A stretch of 64,000 nt of DNA, from positions 4,774,001 through 4,838,000 of the forward strand of contig WWBZ02000022.1 of the NCBI GenBank assembly GCA_011503125.2, written 5' to 3'. How positions within the stretch are numbered: position 1 is the first letter of the stretch; each line of letters opens with the position of its first letter. Position numbers and translations under genes: made by a program. Below the pieces are notes generated by a model. The model was not told the origin of the DNA. It saw nothing but the letters and a program-made list of their open reading frames with translations, and ran no database searches. This DNA comes from Botryosphaeria dothidea (lineage: Eukaryota; Ascomycota; Dothideomycetes; Botryosphaeriales; Botryosphaeriaceae). Below are positions 24,195 through 34,759 of the stretch, one piece after another.

Positions 24195-25439
24195 CTAGCC
24201 TTCTACGTTTTTTGACACGTAGAGGACTGAAGCCGTAGGAGGAGTTGTAGGAGTCGAGGTTTCAGAGACGAGTGGACTTGTTACTGGTAGCGAGGTGGGC
24301 GGAGAGGGTGTAGTTGTGGTCGAATTAAGGTTTGGACCCTTTGAACCCTTTGGACCCTTTGCCTTAGGGCACTCACGTACCCAGTGGTTCGGATCACCAC
24401 AGTAAGCGCAGAGATTATTGGCTCTTCGGTACGCTTTTCGAGCAGAGGCATCCAGTTCCATAGGTTCACTTTGGGGGATCGAGGTTGGCGCGGGAGACGA
24501 GGATCGAGGGGTAGCTGGTGTAGAGAGAGGAGTCGAGGTAGGGGTACGAGTTACGGGTGTCTTTTTCTCAATTGTTCGAGCATAGAGTTGGTTATCCAAC
24601 GCAATGCAGGTTTCAGCGAACTTTTCGAATTCCAGTGGCATAGAACGTCCAACAAGAAGATCCTTAAGATTCTCCTTAAGGCCAAGGCGGAAGTAGTGAA
24701 TCTTCACTGCGTTTTCCTTCCAACCAAGAGTCGTAATAAGCGAGAGAAACCGTGAGTAGTAAGCCGAGCAGGACTTGTCTTGTTTAAGCGCGAGGAGGGA
24801 TCGTTCAGCCGTTGCGTAAGCATTAGGATCATCAAATGCGGCCTTGAGAGCTTGGTAGAAGACCTCATAATTGTCGAAGTCTACGGAACCGTTCGAAGCA
24901 GAGACGTAAGGGGCAAACCAAGTGTAAGCCGCATCGCGAAGATATGACCCAGCGTAGGTAATCTTAGCTATGTCCGTTGTAAAAGCAGATGGGTCCGAGG
25001 CAAATTTGAGTTGAAGTTGCGTAGCGAAGTTCTGGAATCGAGTGCGTTCTCCTTTAAAGGGTTCTGGATCCGATACCTTAGGGATGCGGGGACGTGGGGT
25101 TTCTAAAGAAGATACCGTGGACGTAGTAGCTGGCGTGTTAGTAGGGAGGTTCGGGGCTAGTGGTTGGAGTCGGGCGAAGGCTTCATCTTGGCCAAAACCG
25201 TAGTAGTGAAAGATGCAAGCAACTTGGGCGTTCGTAGCATTCTCAGGGATAGCTGGTAAATCGATATCGGATCTTAGGCAAGATTGTCTTCCTCTAGCGT
25301 ATGCCTGGCTAAGGGTAACGCGTAGAGAAACCGGGATATCTTTAGGGAAGGTAGGACGAGCGTTGACAGGAGCAGGGACTTGATTAAGGACTTGGAAGAG
25401 CGTATCCCAAGGATCAGGAGGTATAGTTCCATCAACTAT
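24195..25439 (-). pseudogene. Gypsy-A gag, open but with ATA in place of ATG
   Basis: I followed the frame codon by codon: 414 codons without a stop from 25439 to the TAG at 24195-24197. The first codon is ATA, where the sister copy at 60298 has ATG in the same context; the plus strand shows CAT to TAT, a CpA to TpA change. The protein has a Pro-rich N-terminus, a capsid-like helical middle (about residues 120-250), and a zinc knuckle C-X2-C-X4-H-X4-C near 24370-24412. There is no other in-frame ATG, so normal initiation seems lost. Gag would form the virus-like particle of the element. Confidence 0.85.
24207..24213 (-). promoter_or_regulatory. Slippery heptamer A AAA AAC at gag-pol junction
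   Basis: In the gag frame the codons read TCA AAA AAC, giving the canonical X XXY YYZ heptamer, with nine nucleotides between it and the gag stop. Pol lies in the -1 frame relative to gag and is open immediately after the slip. The heptamer is also kept in the other Gypsy-A copy at 61524-61530. This is strong positional evidence for -1 programmed ribosomal frameshifting to make Gag-Pol. Confidence 0.75.
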
Positions 25440-25503
25440 TTTGGGGATTACAGTCTAGGGCTTCGGCGAGAGCTTTAGGCCTACTAGAGAGAGTCTAGCA
25501 AAA

Positions 25504-25892
25504 TATAATAAACGGACCTTGGAGGGGGGGGGCGGAGAGACGAGGTAACGAAGCCGGTAAAGGCAGTAGGGGCAAAACAATGCCGAAGTATAAGGGTGTA
25601 GTTCAAAGGGCGAGGGTACGAGGTGCGAGAGACGAGGGGCGAGGGACGAGGGGCGAGGGACGAGGGACGAGGGAGGCAAGCAAGGTCCAATTCAAGGCGT
25701 ACCAAGTTGTACGCGAGGAATACTCATTGCTAGACTAAAGAACTAACTACAAAGCAGAGGGGCGAGCTTTATATACATAAAGAACGAACTAAAATACTAG
25801 CTTCCTGATTTGTAAGCAGGTAAGTCTAGATCTAGATTTTAAATTAACGAAGGTAAATAAGTAAGGGGTCTACATAAGCCACGTTTATAATA
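25504..25892 (-). repeat. Gypsy-A 5' LTR
   Basis: 389 bp, starting TATAATAAACG (RIP-altered TGTAATAAACG). It differs from the left LTR at only a few sites, mostly C/T, plus one unit of the G-run. Length differences among family members come from the GACGAGG-type array. Confidence 0.93.
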
Positions 25893-26935
25893 CTAAGAGG
25901 GCTAAGCTAATAGAAATACTATTCTATATCTTATCGATCTTCTCTTCTTTAGTTAGATTAGTAAGAGACTAAAGTATATATAGGCGGGCATAGTAGAAGT
26001 CTACCGTCTCTTTCTCGTTTTATCTAGTAAGAATAAGGTTATTAGTAGCTTTTTTCTTTACGATATCTATTCTATATATCTTTCCTAGCTTTTCTAAGAA
26101 ATCTAGGGCTATTTAGTAGCTACTAATATACGGACGTATTATAGTAGTAATTAAATTAGTAAGGCGAGAGTAGATATAGCGAATTATTAGCTTCTAATTT
26201 TCTTTAAAGAAGTCCTCTTCGACTTTAAGCTTAAAGATTATATTATTCTTAAAGTTAACGAAAGTATAGATATTAGTAGAGATAAGCTTATTAATATCTT
26301 CTATAAGTATCTTACGTAAGCTCTAATAAGAGAGGGTTCGCTATAAGATAATAGTTCTCTTCCTTAGTTAACGTTTCTAGTTAAGGCTACGAATATTAGT
26401 ACTAGAAAGGATATCTTCGTAATAGTTAGCGATATCCTTAGTTAGAAGGTTATTTTCTTAGATAAGCCGGCTAATCTTATCGTTACTTTTCTTAATAACT
26501 CTATTAGATCTAGCGATTATCTTCTTATAGGTCTATTTAAGTCTCTTATACTTATTCTAAAGAGAGACGTAGACTATATACTCTTTACTAGTAGCTATTT
26601 AAGTAACTTAGAGGACGTAGTAGAACTTAGTACGCTAGTTTACTATTACTATAGTATACTAGTTATAAAAGGTATATTCGTTAGGCTAGCGAATAGAGTC
26701 GAGTCCGTAGTTACTTAGTATTCTAGGGTTAATAGTAAGGTTAAGATCCGTGGCTAATAAATATATAAGTTCTTCGGGTTCTAGGTTTCTACGTAAGGTA
26801 GTACGACGTAAGGTAGAATCGGTAGCTTAACTTTACTAGTCTAAGATATTAGAAAAGCCCTAAAATAGAATAGTACTACTTATAAACTCGTTAAGGTTCT
26901 AGCTAGATTCCCTAACTATATTACTAAATAATTCT
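25893..26935 (-). pseudogene. Gypsy-D reverse arm, part 4: gag N-terminal half
   Basis: Reverse complement of about 2825-3860 of the forward arm. It is more strongly mutated than the forward copy: many CA and TG positions in the forward arm are TA here. It joins the probable 5' LTR to its right. Confidence 0.75.
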
Positions 26936-27416
26936 TCTTTATTATCGCTTAGGTAAATAGAAGTAGTACTAGCGATACTACTAGTACGGCTACGGGTATA
27001 GCTTATAGGGAATAGGCTTTATTACGCTATAATCTTCGCTAATTATTCTAGTTTTTAGAGTAGTTTAACTCGTATTTCGGGTAAAACTCTAAAGAGATTA
27101 GTACGGGATTAACGAGGATCTTCGTATCTTATTAAAGAAGATAGATTTCCTATAATTATACTATTATTTCTCTAATAGTATAGGTTTTAATATTTCTAGA
27201 TTACTTATCGTAGAGTATCGGTATTATTAAGTTCTAGTTATAGATTATTAGTATTATCGGGTTCTAGTTATAGGTTATCGAGTTTAGGTTCTAGTTAATA
27301 GTATAGGTATCGGGTTATCGAGTTTAGGTTCCTTATTAGTAGTATATAGATTATATAAGGTAGTAAAGCCGAAATAATAGTATTACTTTTAACTAAAAAT
27401 CTATATATAAGAAGAA
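26936..27416 (-). repeat. Gypsy-D reverse arm: leader and probable 5' LTR
   Basis: An AT-rich 480-bp stretch whose right end (27350-27416) repeats the LTR segment near 8640-8700 and 9494-9570, so at least that part is Gypsy-D LTR. Degenerate direct repeats around a GGTTCTAGTTATAG-like unit occupy about 27230-27330. No coding frame. It is cut off at 27416 by LINE-1; the exact LTR boundaries cannot be set. Confidence 0.55.
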
Positions 27417-30400
27417 TAACCTCCCTAATACACCACACCCTAGCGGATAACCTGATTGAGATAGCTACCGCAGCTAATCTTAACCTAGCCCTTCCAAGGG
27501 GCACTATTACTAGACGAGATAGTAGCAGCGAGAGTACTCTAGACCTTGTCTTTATATCACGGTGGCTAGAGGAGAGAATCCTTAGCTGTAGAGTTAGCCA
27601 GGAGCTCGAATCATCCTCTGACCACCTACCTATCCTTACTACACTTGATTTTTCTCCTACCCCCGCAGAACTACGCCCCCTAAGGCCCCAGTGGAAGAAA
27701 GCAGACTGGAAGAGAACTAATAATATACTCCAATTAAAGCTCGAACACCTTAAAGCAGCCCCTCTTAACACTAAAGCAGACCTGGATCACTTTACTACAC
27801 TACTCCAGGAGGCCATCCAAAGGACAATCCAGGAGACCATCCCAGTAGCGAGACCCTCGCCCTAGGCCTCTATACAATGGACAAAGGAGTGTTCGGACCT
27901 AGTGCACCAGGCTAGAGCAGCTAGAAGGAAGTGGACGGCCACAGGGAGGGAGGAGGACTGGGTAGTATACCAAACTATTGCTAATAGCAAGAAGAGGCAG
28001 ATCAGAAGAGATAGAACAAAAGCATGGCGCAGAACAGTAGCTGAGATTACTTCGGACCCATCTACACTCTGGAAGCTCTCAAAGTGGGCAAGAACAAGGG
28101 CACTGGAACCTCCAGCCCCACCTCAGTTCCCACCCCTCCAGGGAGCAGATGAACAACTATATTACGACAACCAGTCTAAGGCAGAAATCCTTACCAACCA
28201 GTTCTTCCCACCTCCCAGGGCCACCGACCTCTCAGATCTGGATGGGTGTATATACCCAGTGCCAGTAGAGATTCCCCAAGACCTTACTGAAGAGCAGGTC
28301 CTCCACACCATCAAGAAGCTTCCCCCAGACAAGGCACCAGGCCCAGACAAGATCACTAACAGGTTCCTAAAGCAATGCGCTGAGACACTAAGGGGACCCC
28401 TCACCAGGCTCTTCCAGGGATGCCTCGCACTTAGATACCACCCTAGGCAGTTCAAAAGCTCTATTACCGTAGTCCTTAGGAAACCACAGAGGGACGACTA
28501 TACCAAAGCCAAGTCATTTAGGCCGATTGCTTTACTTAATACGCTAGGGAAGCTACTTGAGAGGATTATAGCAGACAGAATCTCCCAGGCTACTGAAGCA
28601 TACGGCCTGCTCCCTAATACACAGATGGGAGCTAGGAGAAACAGATCCGCAGTAGCAGCTCTTGACCTGCTCACAGAACAGATCCATACTATCTGGGCAC
28701 AAGACCCAGGGCTAGTGGCTTCAGTCCTTAGCCTGGATATCTCGGGAGCATATGACCACGTATCTCATAGAAGGCTTCTCTACAATATGAGGATGGCAAA
28801 ACTCCCAGAATGGGTAGAAAGATTCACCCGATCCTTTCTACAGGACCGTACCACTCAGCTATCCTTCGGAGACTTCACCAGTCTACCAATCTAGACCTCA
28901 ACCGGGATTCCCCAGGGATCCTCACTATCGCCGATACTCTACCTATTCTTTGCTTCTAATCTACTTACACAGCTACGCAGGGGCAATACCTTCCCCCTTG
29001 GATTCGTCGATGATACTAATATCCTAACCTTTAGTAGATCCACAGAATAGAACTGTAGGACACTAGAGGGAGCACATCAAATTTGCGAGCACTGGGCAGC
29101 TACCCACGGGTCAGCTTTCTCGCCCGACAAGTATCACCTTATTCATTTTATAAGGAAACTAAGGAGATTCAATATGGCAGCAGGGATCCGTATCCCTGGA
29201 TTTGCTGGATGCCCAGAGCCTACAATTAAGATTCTAGGAGTCCACGTAGACAACAAGCTCAGATGGGGACCCCATATTAGGGAAATAGGAGCTAAGGCAA
29301 TCAAACAGTGCACATCTCTCTCTAGACTCGCGGCGTCTACCTGGGGAGCCTTATTTACTAAAGCCCGTCATATCTATGCGGCCGTGGTAAGGCCAGTCCT
29401 CACCTACGGCTGTGGGGTATGGTATACCCCAGAGGGAATCCCAGGGTGGAGAAAAACAACCATCCAGCCACTAAAGAAGATCCAAAACCAGTGCCTACGC
29501 ACCATCTCAGGGGCGTATAAGTCAACCAGCATACAAACCTTAGAGCATGAGACAGGGATTCCCCTACTCTCACTACACCTGGACGAACTAGCACTAGCCT
29601 AGGCTATTAGAGCTAGGGATGGCCTAGTCGCGATAGTAGTAGAGGAAACTTGCTAGAGTATTAAACAGATAGCTCGGGCTACTCTAAGTACTAGAGGCGC
29701 CACTAGCCCTGCTAGAAGAACCCTGCTTAGAAAAAAGGCAAACTCACTCCTTAACTACTGCCCCTCTACCTACCAGAGTCTCCCGGAGCGAACGAAGCTA
29801 CGCATAGCATATAGGAATAAGTGGAAGGAGAGATGGATAAAGTCTACTAGCCAGGGAAGACAAGACAAGCCAGTAGCCCAAAGCACACAGTGGAACCCAA
29901 AAATCAGACAAATCCACAGCGAACTATCCAAGCCACAGAGCACACTCGCCACCCTACTACGTACAGAGCATATTGGACTAGAGGACTTCCTCTCAAGGCG
30001 CAAGGTGCCAGGGCACCCTAGTCCTGCCTGTCCATGCGGCTGGCATAGACAAACCCCAAAGCATATCCTCCTCTTCTGCCCCCACTTCCAACAGGGCAGG
30101 GCACAGATGCTCCAAAGGGCAGGGACCACGGACTACTACTCCCTCCTCTCAACAAAGAAGGGGATCAAAGCAGTAACAGACTAGTTCTTACGCCTAGGGC
30201 TGCTTAAGCAATTCAGCCTGGCAAGGGAACTAATATAGGAAGATAACCAGGAAGAGGAACTAGGAGGACAACCAGGACCACCAGGACCACTAGGACCCGG
30301 ACAACTACGAGGATAAGGACTAAAGAGATAGGTCTAGCAGGTGAATGTAGGGCTACCATAGTAGCCGCTACTGGTAAGAAGGAAAAACAAGAACTAGTAT

Positions 30401-30545
30401 AGGATAGCATGCCCAGAGAGAGAGGAGGGGTTTTTGCCAGGCGAAAAGGTTTTCCCCCTCGTGTAAAATAACTACAGATAGCCAGCCCCGCATGGACCCG
30501 TAAGGGAGCTATATCGGGAAGAAATGAATTTATCTATCTATCTAT
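27417..30545 (+). mobile_element. LINE-1: 5'-truncated non-LTR retrotransposon
   Basis: A plus-strand LINE beginning inside the C-terminal part of its endonuclease and ending in an (ATCT)n tail at about 30531-30545. It codes for the rest of the endonuclease, a reverse transcriptase and a cysteine-rich C-terminal motif, followed by a 3' untranslated region. No LTRs. The 5' cut is typical of incomplete reverse transcription. I find no convincing TSD. Its 3' end is shared with the SINE at 31503-32020. Confidence 0.88.
27421..30307 (+). pseudogene. LINE-1 ORF2 remnant (endonuclease end, reverse transcriptase, CCHC)
   Basis: One plus-strand frame with about seven stops. Endonuclease end near 27425-27680 includes the SSDHLPI block. 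An open stretch 27902-28894 carries the first reverse-transcriptase motifs (a PGPDKI block near 28340, an FRPIALL block near 28518, an LDISGAYD block near 28735). After a stop at 28892 come a GIPQGSS block and the catalytic FVDD near 29008. 29174-29602 is the thumb/connection region. A C-X-C-X8-H-X4-C-type motif lies near 30025-30085, where Tad/I-type LINEs carry a zinc knuckle. Only light RIP. I see no RNase H domain, unlike LINE-2 and LINE-3. Confidence 0.85.
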
Positions 30546-31071
30546 ATAAGCTACGTTTATAATAGTAGACTCTCCTCCCTAGAGGTAAGTTTCTACGAGC
30601 CTTTAGCCTAAGGGTCGAGGTTTCGAAGGATAACGTTTATAAAACGTATTAAGAGCTTTAAGGTCTTTAATAAGGTCGTAAGGTTCCTAGGTTAGTATCG
30701 AGTAACTAGTCTATTTTACGAGGTATTTTAGTTGTCTCCGGGTTGCTTTAACGTCTAGAATCTCTTCTATCCGGTACTCTTCTTCGCCGTTAACGATAAT
30801 AGGCGGAGGCGGAGGTTAGACTTAATTAGATAAGGGGTTAGAGGCCGCGGGTTCGAGTAAAGAGACGTAGAATATAGAGTAGACTTTTATCGTTCTTAGT
30901 AGTTCTAGGCGATAGATATAGGTCGAGATCTTTTCTAGAATAGAAAAGGGGCTAAGGCGTTTAAAGTTAAGTTTATCCGAAGGCTTTATTATCGAGATAT
31001 ATCTTCTTAGGAGCTAGGCGAGGTTACTAGGCTTAAAGACGGGTGGCGAAATACGGTCTTTATTAGCCTAT
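30546..31071 (-). pseudogene. Gypsy-A 3' scrap: LTR end, chromodomain, integrase C-terminus
   Basis: Matches 20455-20980 of the complete Gypsy-A element on the same strand: LTR tail to 30564, polypurine tract, chromodomain near 30700-30790, then integrase C-terminus. It is more heavily RIPped than the complete copy. Cut on the left by LINE-1 and on the right by the Gypsy-B LTR. Confidence 0.8.
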
Positions 31072-31388
31072 TATAATAATGCGGAGGCAAATGAGTATAA
31101 GGGGCTTAGACCTATAAGATCTAATATAAGGAGCTAGGCTTGAGGGACAAGGAACAAGGGGAAAGGCAGGAAGATATAGTGAGTCTACGGAGAACAAGGT
31201 GGTCTAAGGAGGATACAAAGTTACTAGACTAAAGAACTAACTACGAGGCAGAGGGGGCGAGGTTTATATATACAAAGAACTAACTAAAATACTAGCTTCC
31301 TAATTTATAAGCAGGTAAGTCTAGACCTCGGTACTAAGTCAACGAAGCTAAAAGGGAAGTAAGGGGTCTATAGACTAGAATTCTAATA
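31072..31388 (-). repeat. Gypsy-B 3' LTR
   Basis: 317 bp from TATAATAATGCGG to TTCTAATA (RIP-altered TG...CA ends). It shares a middle block with the Gypsy-A LTR (from the CTAGACTAAAGAACTAACTAC motif to the AGGTAAGTCTAGA motif), showing common descent of the two LTR families. A purine-rich tract follows directly inside. Confidence 0.75.
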
Positions 31389-31502
31389 CTATTCTTCTCT
31401 TCTAGAAAGGGTAAGTTTCCTAAGAGCTAGGGGGTCGAGGTTTTAAAGGGTACTTCTAGTAGAAATGGTTAAATACTGCCGTTTCTTAAATAGAATTATA
31501 TA

Positions 31503-32020
31503 GATAGATAGATAAATTCAATTAAGCTGATTTAGCTCCCCGAAGGGTCCATGCAGCTGTGGCTATCTGTAAGGGTATATATGGAAGGGGAAACCGTGGC
31601 TACTTTCTTGGGATAGCCCGGGTAAAAACCTTCCCTATCTATAATGGTAGTATCCGTAGATACTCTATTTAGTATAGTTTTTTTCTATATACCGGTAGCG
31701 GTGTCTAAAGTAGGAAGAGTAGCTAAGAGGGAGGAACTATAGAGAGAGGTGACTGTAAATCTTAAGACTAAGCCGTAAGAAGTCCCGGCTTACCTATTTA
31801 TAAGCGCTGGTAAAGCGCTCTTAAAATTTATTTTCAGAAGCGCCTAGCTGGCCCTTCTCCCCCTTGTTACCGCCAGAGAGAACGCGGGTACGTGTGCTTT
31901 TAACGTGGGACGCACATGCCACGAGTAGGTAAGCGGTCTAAGATTCGAACTTAGAACCTGTGCCACCCCAGAAAGGCCAGGTTACCGTGGAAGTGCACCC
32001 TACCAATACACTACCCCGCC
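31503..32020 (-). mobile_element. tRNA-derived SINE sharing the LINE-1 tail
   Basis: A 518-bp non-coding element on the minus strand. Its head (about 32020-31935) contains a polymerase III A box (TAGTGTATTGG, 32003-32013) and B box (GTTCGAATC, 31942-31950) in tRNA-like spacing. Its 3' end is (ATCT)n preceded by about 70 bp that align with the LINE-1 3' end, including ACAGATAGCC and GCATGGACCC blocks in the same order. It is flanked by the 14-bp direct repeat AATAGAATTATATA (31489-31502 and 32021-32034), proof of insertion by target-primed reverse transcription. It sits in the Gypsy-B chromodomain region. Confidence 0.9.
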
Positions 32021-32034
32021 AATAGAATTATATA

Positions 32035-34756
32035 GTTCCCAAGTAAGTTTAGAGTAACCTTCCTAGCGGACAAGATACTAGTAAGTTCCTCTACGAATCC
32101 GAATATTAAGAAGTTCTTTAATTAGCCATTCTTCTTCGCTATTAATAATAATAGGTGGTAGTAGGGCTTGACGTTAGCCTAGTAGGGGATCCTCTGCTGC
32201 TGGTTTAAGAAGAGAGACGTTAAAGATAGGGTGCAATCGAACGGAGGTAGGAAGATCAAGTTTATATGCATGGGAGGAGATTTTGCGTTTAATAAGAAAA
32301 GGCCCTAAGCGCTTAAAGTCCAGCTTGTTCGAAGGTCGAGTAGTAGAAATAAACTTTCGGAGTAGCTAAACCCGTTAACTAGGCCTTAGAATTGGTGGTG
32401 GAATTCTATGCTTATTAGCCTATTCTGAGGAGATGTCTTAGACAAGTCGAAGTTCGGATTACAGGAAACTATTAAGTTTTTCCATGCGTTCTTAGAAGTC
32501 CTAGAGCTCTAACGGTAGTAGTAGAGTAGAATCCGGACGCTAAAGAATCTAAAAACGAGGGTAATAACCGTAGTTAGTAAAGAACGGAGTAACTCGGGTA
32601 GTAGTAGAAGGAGCGTTGTTATAGGTAAATTCTGCTAGAGTAAGATAGTTTACCTAGTCGTCCTATTAATAGGAGGTGTAGGCACGGAGGTATTGTTTAA
32701 GGGACTGGTTTATTCTTTTAGTTTAGCTATCCGTTTGTAGGTGGAAGGCAGTGCTGAGCTTAGAACGGATCTAGAGTAAGAAAGCGAGGGCCTTCGTATA
32801 CTCGGAGGTAAAGATAGATCCACGGTCTAATATAGCTATATCTAGAAGCCTATAGAGTCGGAATACGAAATCTCGGTAAAGTCGAGTAAAGGTAGCGGAG
32901 TTAAGTTCGTCTATAGTAGGAATAAAGTAAGCTATCTTACTTAGCCGATCTACGACTATAAGAATAGCTGTTTTTCCTTTAGAGTCCGGGAGATGTATAA
33001 TCAAATCGAAGCTAACCTTAGCCCAACGTCGCTAAGGAACTTCTAGGGGCTTAAGGTACCCGTAGGGAGCGTGGCGAACTGGCTTAATACGAGAGCAAAC
33101 TTCGTAGTTTCTAACGAACTATGCGATAGTTCCTCTCATTTTTGGCCACTAGAAGTTGCGAGAGATCTTCTTAAAGGTTGCTGCCTAGCCAGGATGTCTA
33201 GCAGCAGGATATGAATAGTAGGACTAGATAATCTTAAGACGGAGTTTAGGATCTTCAGGGATATAGACAAGGTTATTTACTGTCAATAAACTATCTTAGT
33301 CCTTTATATAGGCACTAAGGTCAATAGTCTTAAGTCGAGGTATTCCGGATTTAAGGGCAAGGAGAACTTCTTGTCCAAACGAGTCTAATTCGAGGGCGTA
33401 ACGAATTTTCGAAGCGAGGGTGGTTTCTAAGAGAGATAGTTGAAACTTCTTAGGTCCTAAGATAGGGATAGAATCTTTGCTCTCCCTTTGAGAAGGGCGG
33501 TCCTCTAACCTTCTAGTTAAAGCGTCTACACGCTTATTACTAGTTCTAGGCCGGTAGGTAATCTTAAAATCGAGTTCTTAAAGTTCTATAGCCCAACGAG
33601 CTTGTCGGCGGTTTAGAATTCTCTTCGAAGTAAAGGTGGTCAAATTCGAGTAATCCGTGTAAATAAGGAGCGGGCTGGTAAGGTTCGTAATTAAGGGGTA
33701 CTATTCTTTAATAGACTCTACTATCGCTAGTAGTTCCTTATCGCTAATTCCGTAATTCTCTTTAGTAGAAGTTATTTTCCTAGAGAAGTAGGCTACTAGG
33801 TGTAGGAGCCATTTCCTATCGGGATGTTCGTGCCACTATAAGAGGATTCTAGAGATAACGAGGTCGGAGGAGTCTATTTCAAGAATAGTGTCGAGTTCTA
33901 GTTCAAAGTGTCGAAGAATCGGATAAGAACAGAAGGCGTTCTTCAAGGTATTAAATAAGTTTTGCTGCTTAGAGGTCCAACTAAATGGTTTCTCTTTGCG
34001 TAGCAACTAGAACAAAGGGGCAGCGAGTCTTAAATATTCCTTAATAAATCGACGGTAAAAGTTTGCAAAGCCGAGGAACGACTGAACGTCTATGACGTTT
34101 CGTAGTATTTCCCAGTTCTTAACCGTATCGATCTTGGCCGGGTCTATGCTAAGTCCTTCTGGAGAAATAACAAATCCAAGGAACTTAGTTGAGGTAACGG
34201 AGAATTCATACTTCTCGCCTTTAACGTAAAGGCCTGCTTGTAGAAGTGCTTCGAGAATTTGTCGGACGTGTAAATCGTGTTCTTGTTGGTTCTTTGAGTA
34301 GATTAAAACGTCGTCTAAATAGACTACGCAAAACCTATCTAGGAACATACGGAGAACGTTATTAACAAATTACTGGCAAGTAGCGGGGGCGTTGGTTAAA
34401 CCAAAGGGCATAACTATATACTCGAAGAGTCTATAACGAGTGCGGAAGGCTGTAAGGTACTCGTTACCCTTTCGAATGCGGATTAAGTTAAAAGCTCCAC
34501 GTAGGTTAAGTTTAGTAAAAACTTTAGCCTTTTAAAGCTGTCGAAGGGTATCATTAATTCGTGGTAAGGGATAACGATTCTTTTTAGTAATGGTATTAAG
34601 TTCTCTGTAATCAACACAGAGTCTAATACCACTACCATCGGGTTTGCGAACGAAAAAGATTGGGGAGGCGGAGGATGAGGTTAAGGGTCGAATAAAGCCT
34701 TTAGCCTGGTGCTCGTGGAGGTATTCGCGAAGAGCCTTAAGCTCAAGGTCTGACAT
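32035..34756 (-). pseudogene. Gypsy-B pol remnant
   Basis: Minus-strand frame with several stops. Reverse transcriptase starts at 34756 and is open to 34532; the next block (34348-34007) holds the catalytic YLDD near 34320 and the connection to RNase H. Integrase fragments include 33004-32771, which carries the core's DRGS motif. Chromodomain codons near 32040-32150 continue on the other side of the SINE. The protein is inactivated by stops and by the SINE. Confidence 0.85.
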
Positions 34757-34759
34757 AGA

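Larger units (their letters stand above)
20083..25892 (-). mobile_element. Complete Gypsy-A retrotransposon, TSD CTAAG
   Basis: A 5,810-bp Ty3/Gypsy element on the minus strand with 388- and 389-bp LTRs and CTAAG duplicated at 20078-20082 and 25893-25897. It carries gag, then pol with protease, reverse transcriptase, RNase H, integrase and a C-terminal chromodomain, the layout of fungal chromoviruses. RIP is light to moderate: gag is fully open apart from its start codon, pol has around eight stops. It interrupts Gypsy-D gag. Related pieces in the window are the solo LTR at 11377, the scrap at 30546-31071 and the 5' part at 59865-62375. Confidence 0.96.
31072..34759 (-). mobile_element. Gypsy-B, 3' part, interrupted by SINE
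   Basis: A minus-strand chromovirus-type Gypsy element retaining the 3' LTR (31072-31388, 317 bp), chromodomain, integrase, RNase H and reverse transcriptase. It breaks off at 34759, a few codons into the reverse transcriptase lead, where LINE-2 begins. It is related to Gypsy-A: both have an identical [13 protein letters not shown] block at the reverse-transcriptase start. A second fragment lies at 8704-9493. Confidence 0.87.

Noticed and set aside
27403..30550. TATATAAG as TSD of LINE-1
   Set aside because: The left flank is Gypsy-D LTR and the right flank Gypsy-A LTR, so the two copies did not come from one site; the low-complexity match is fortuitous.
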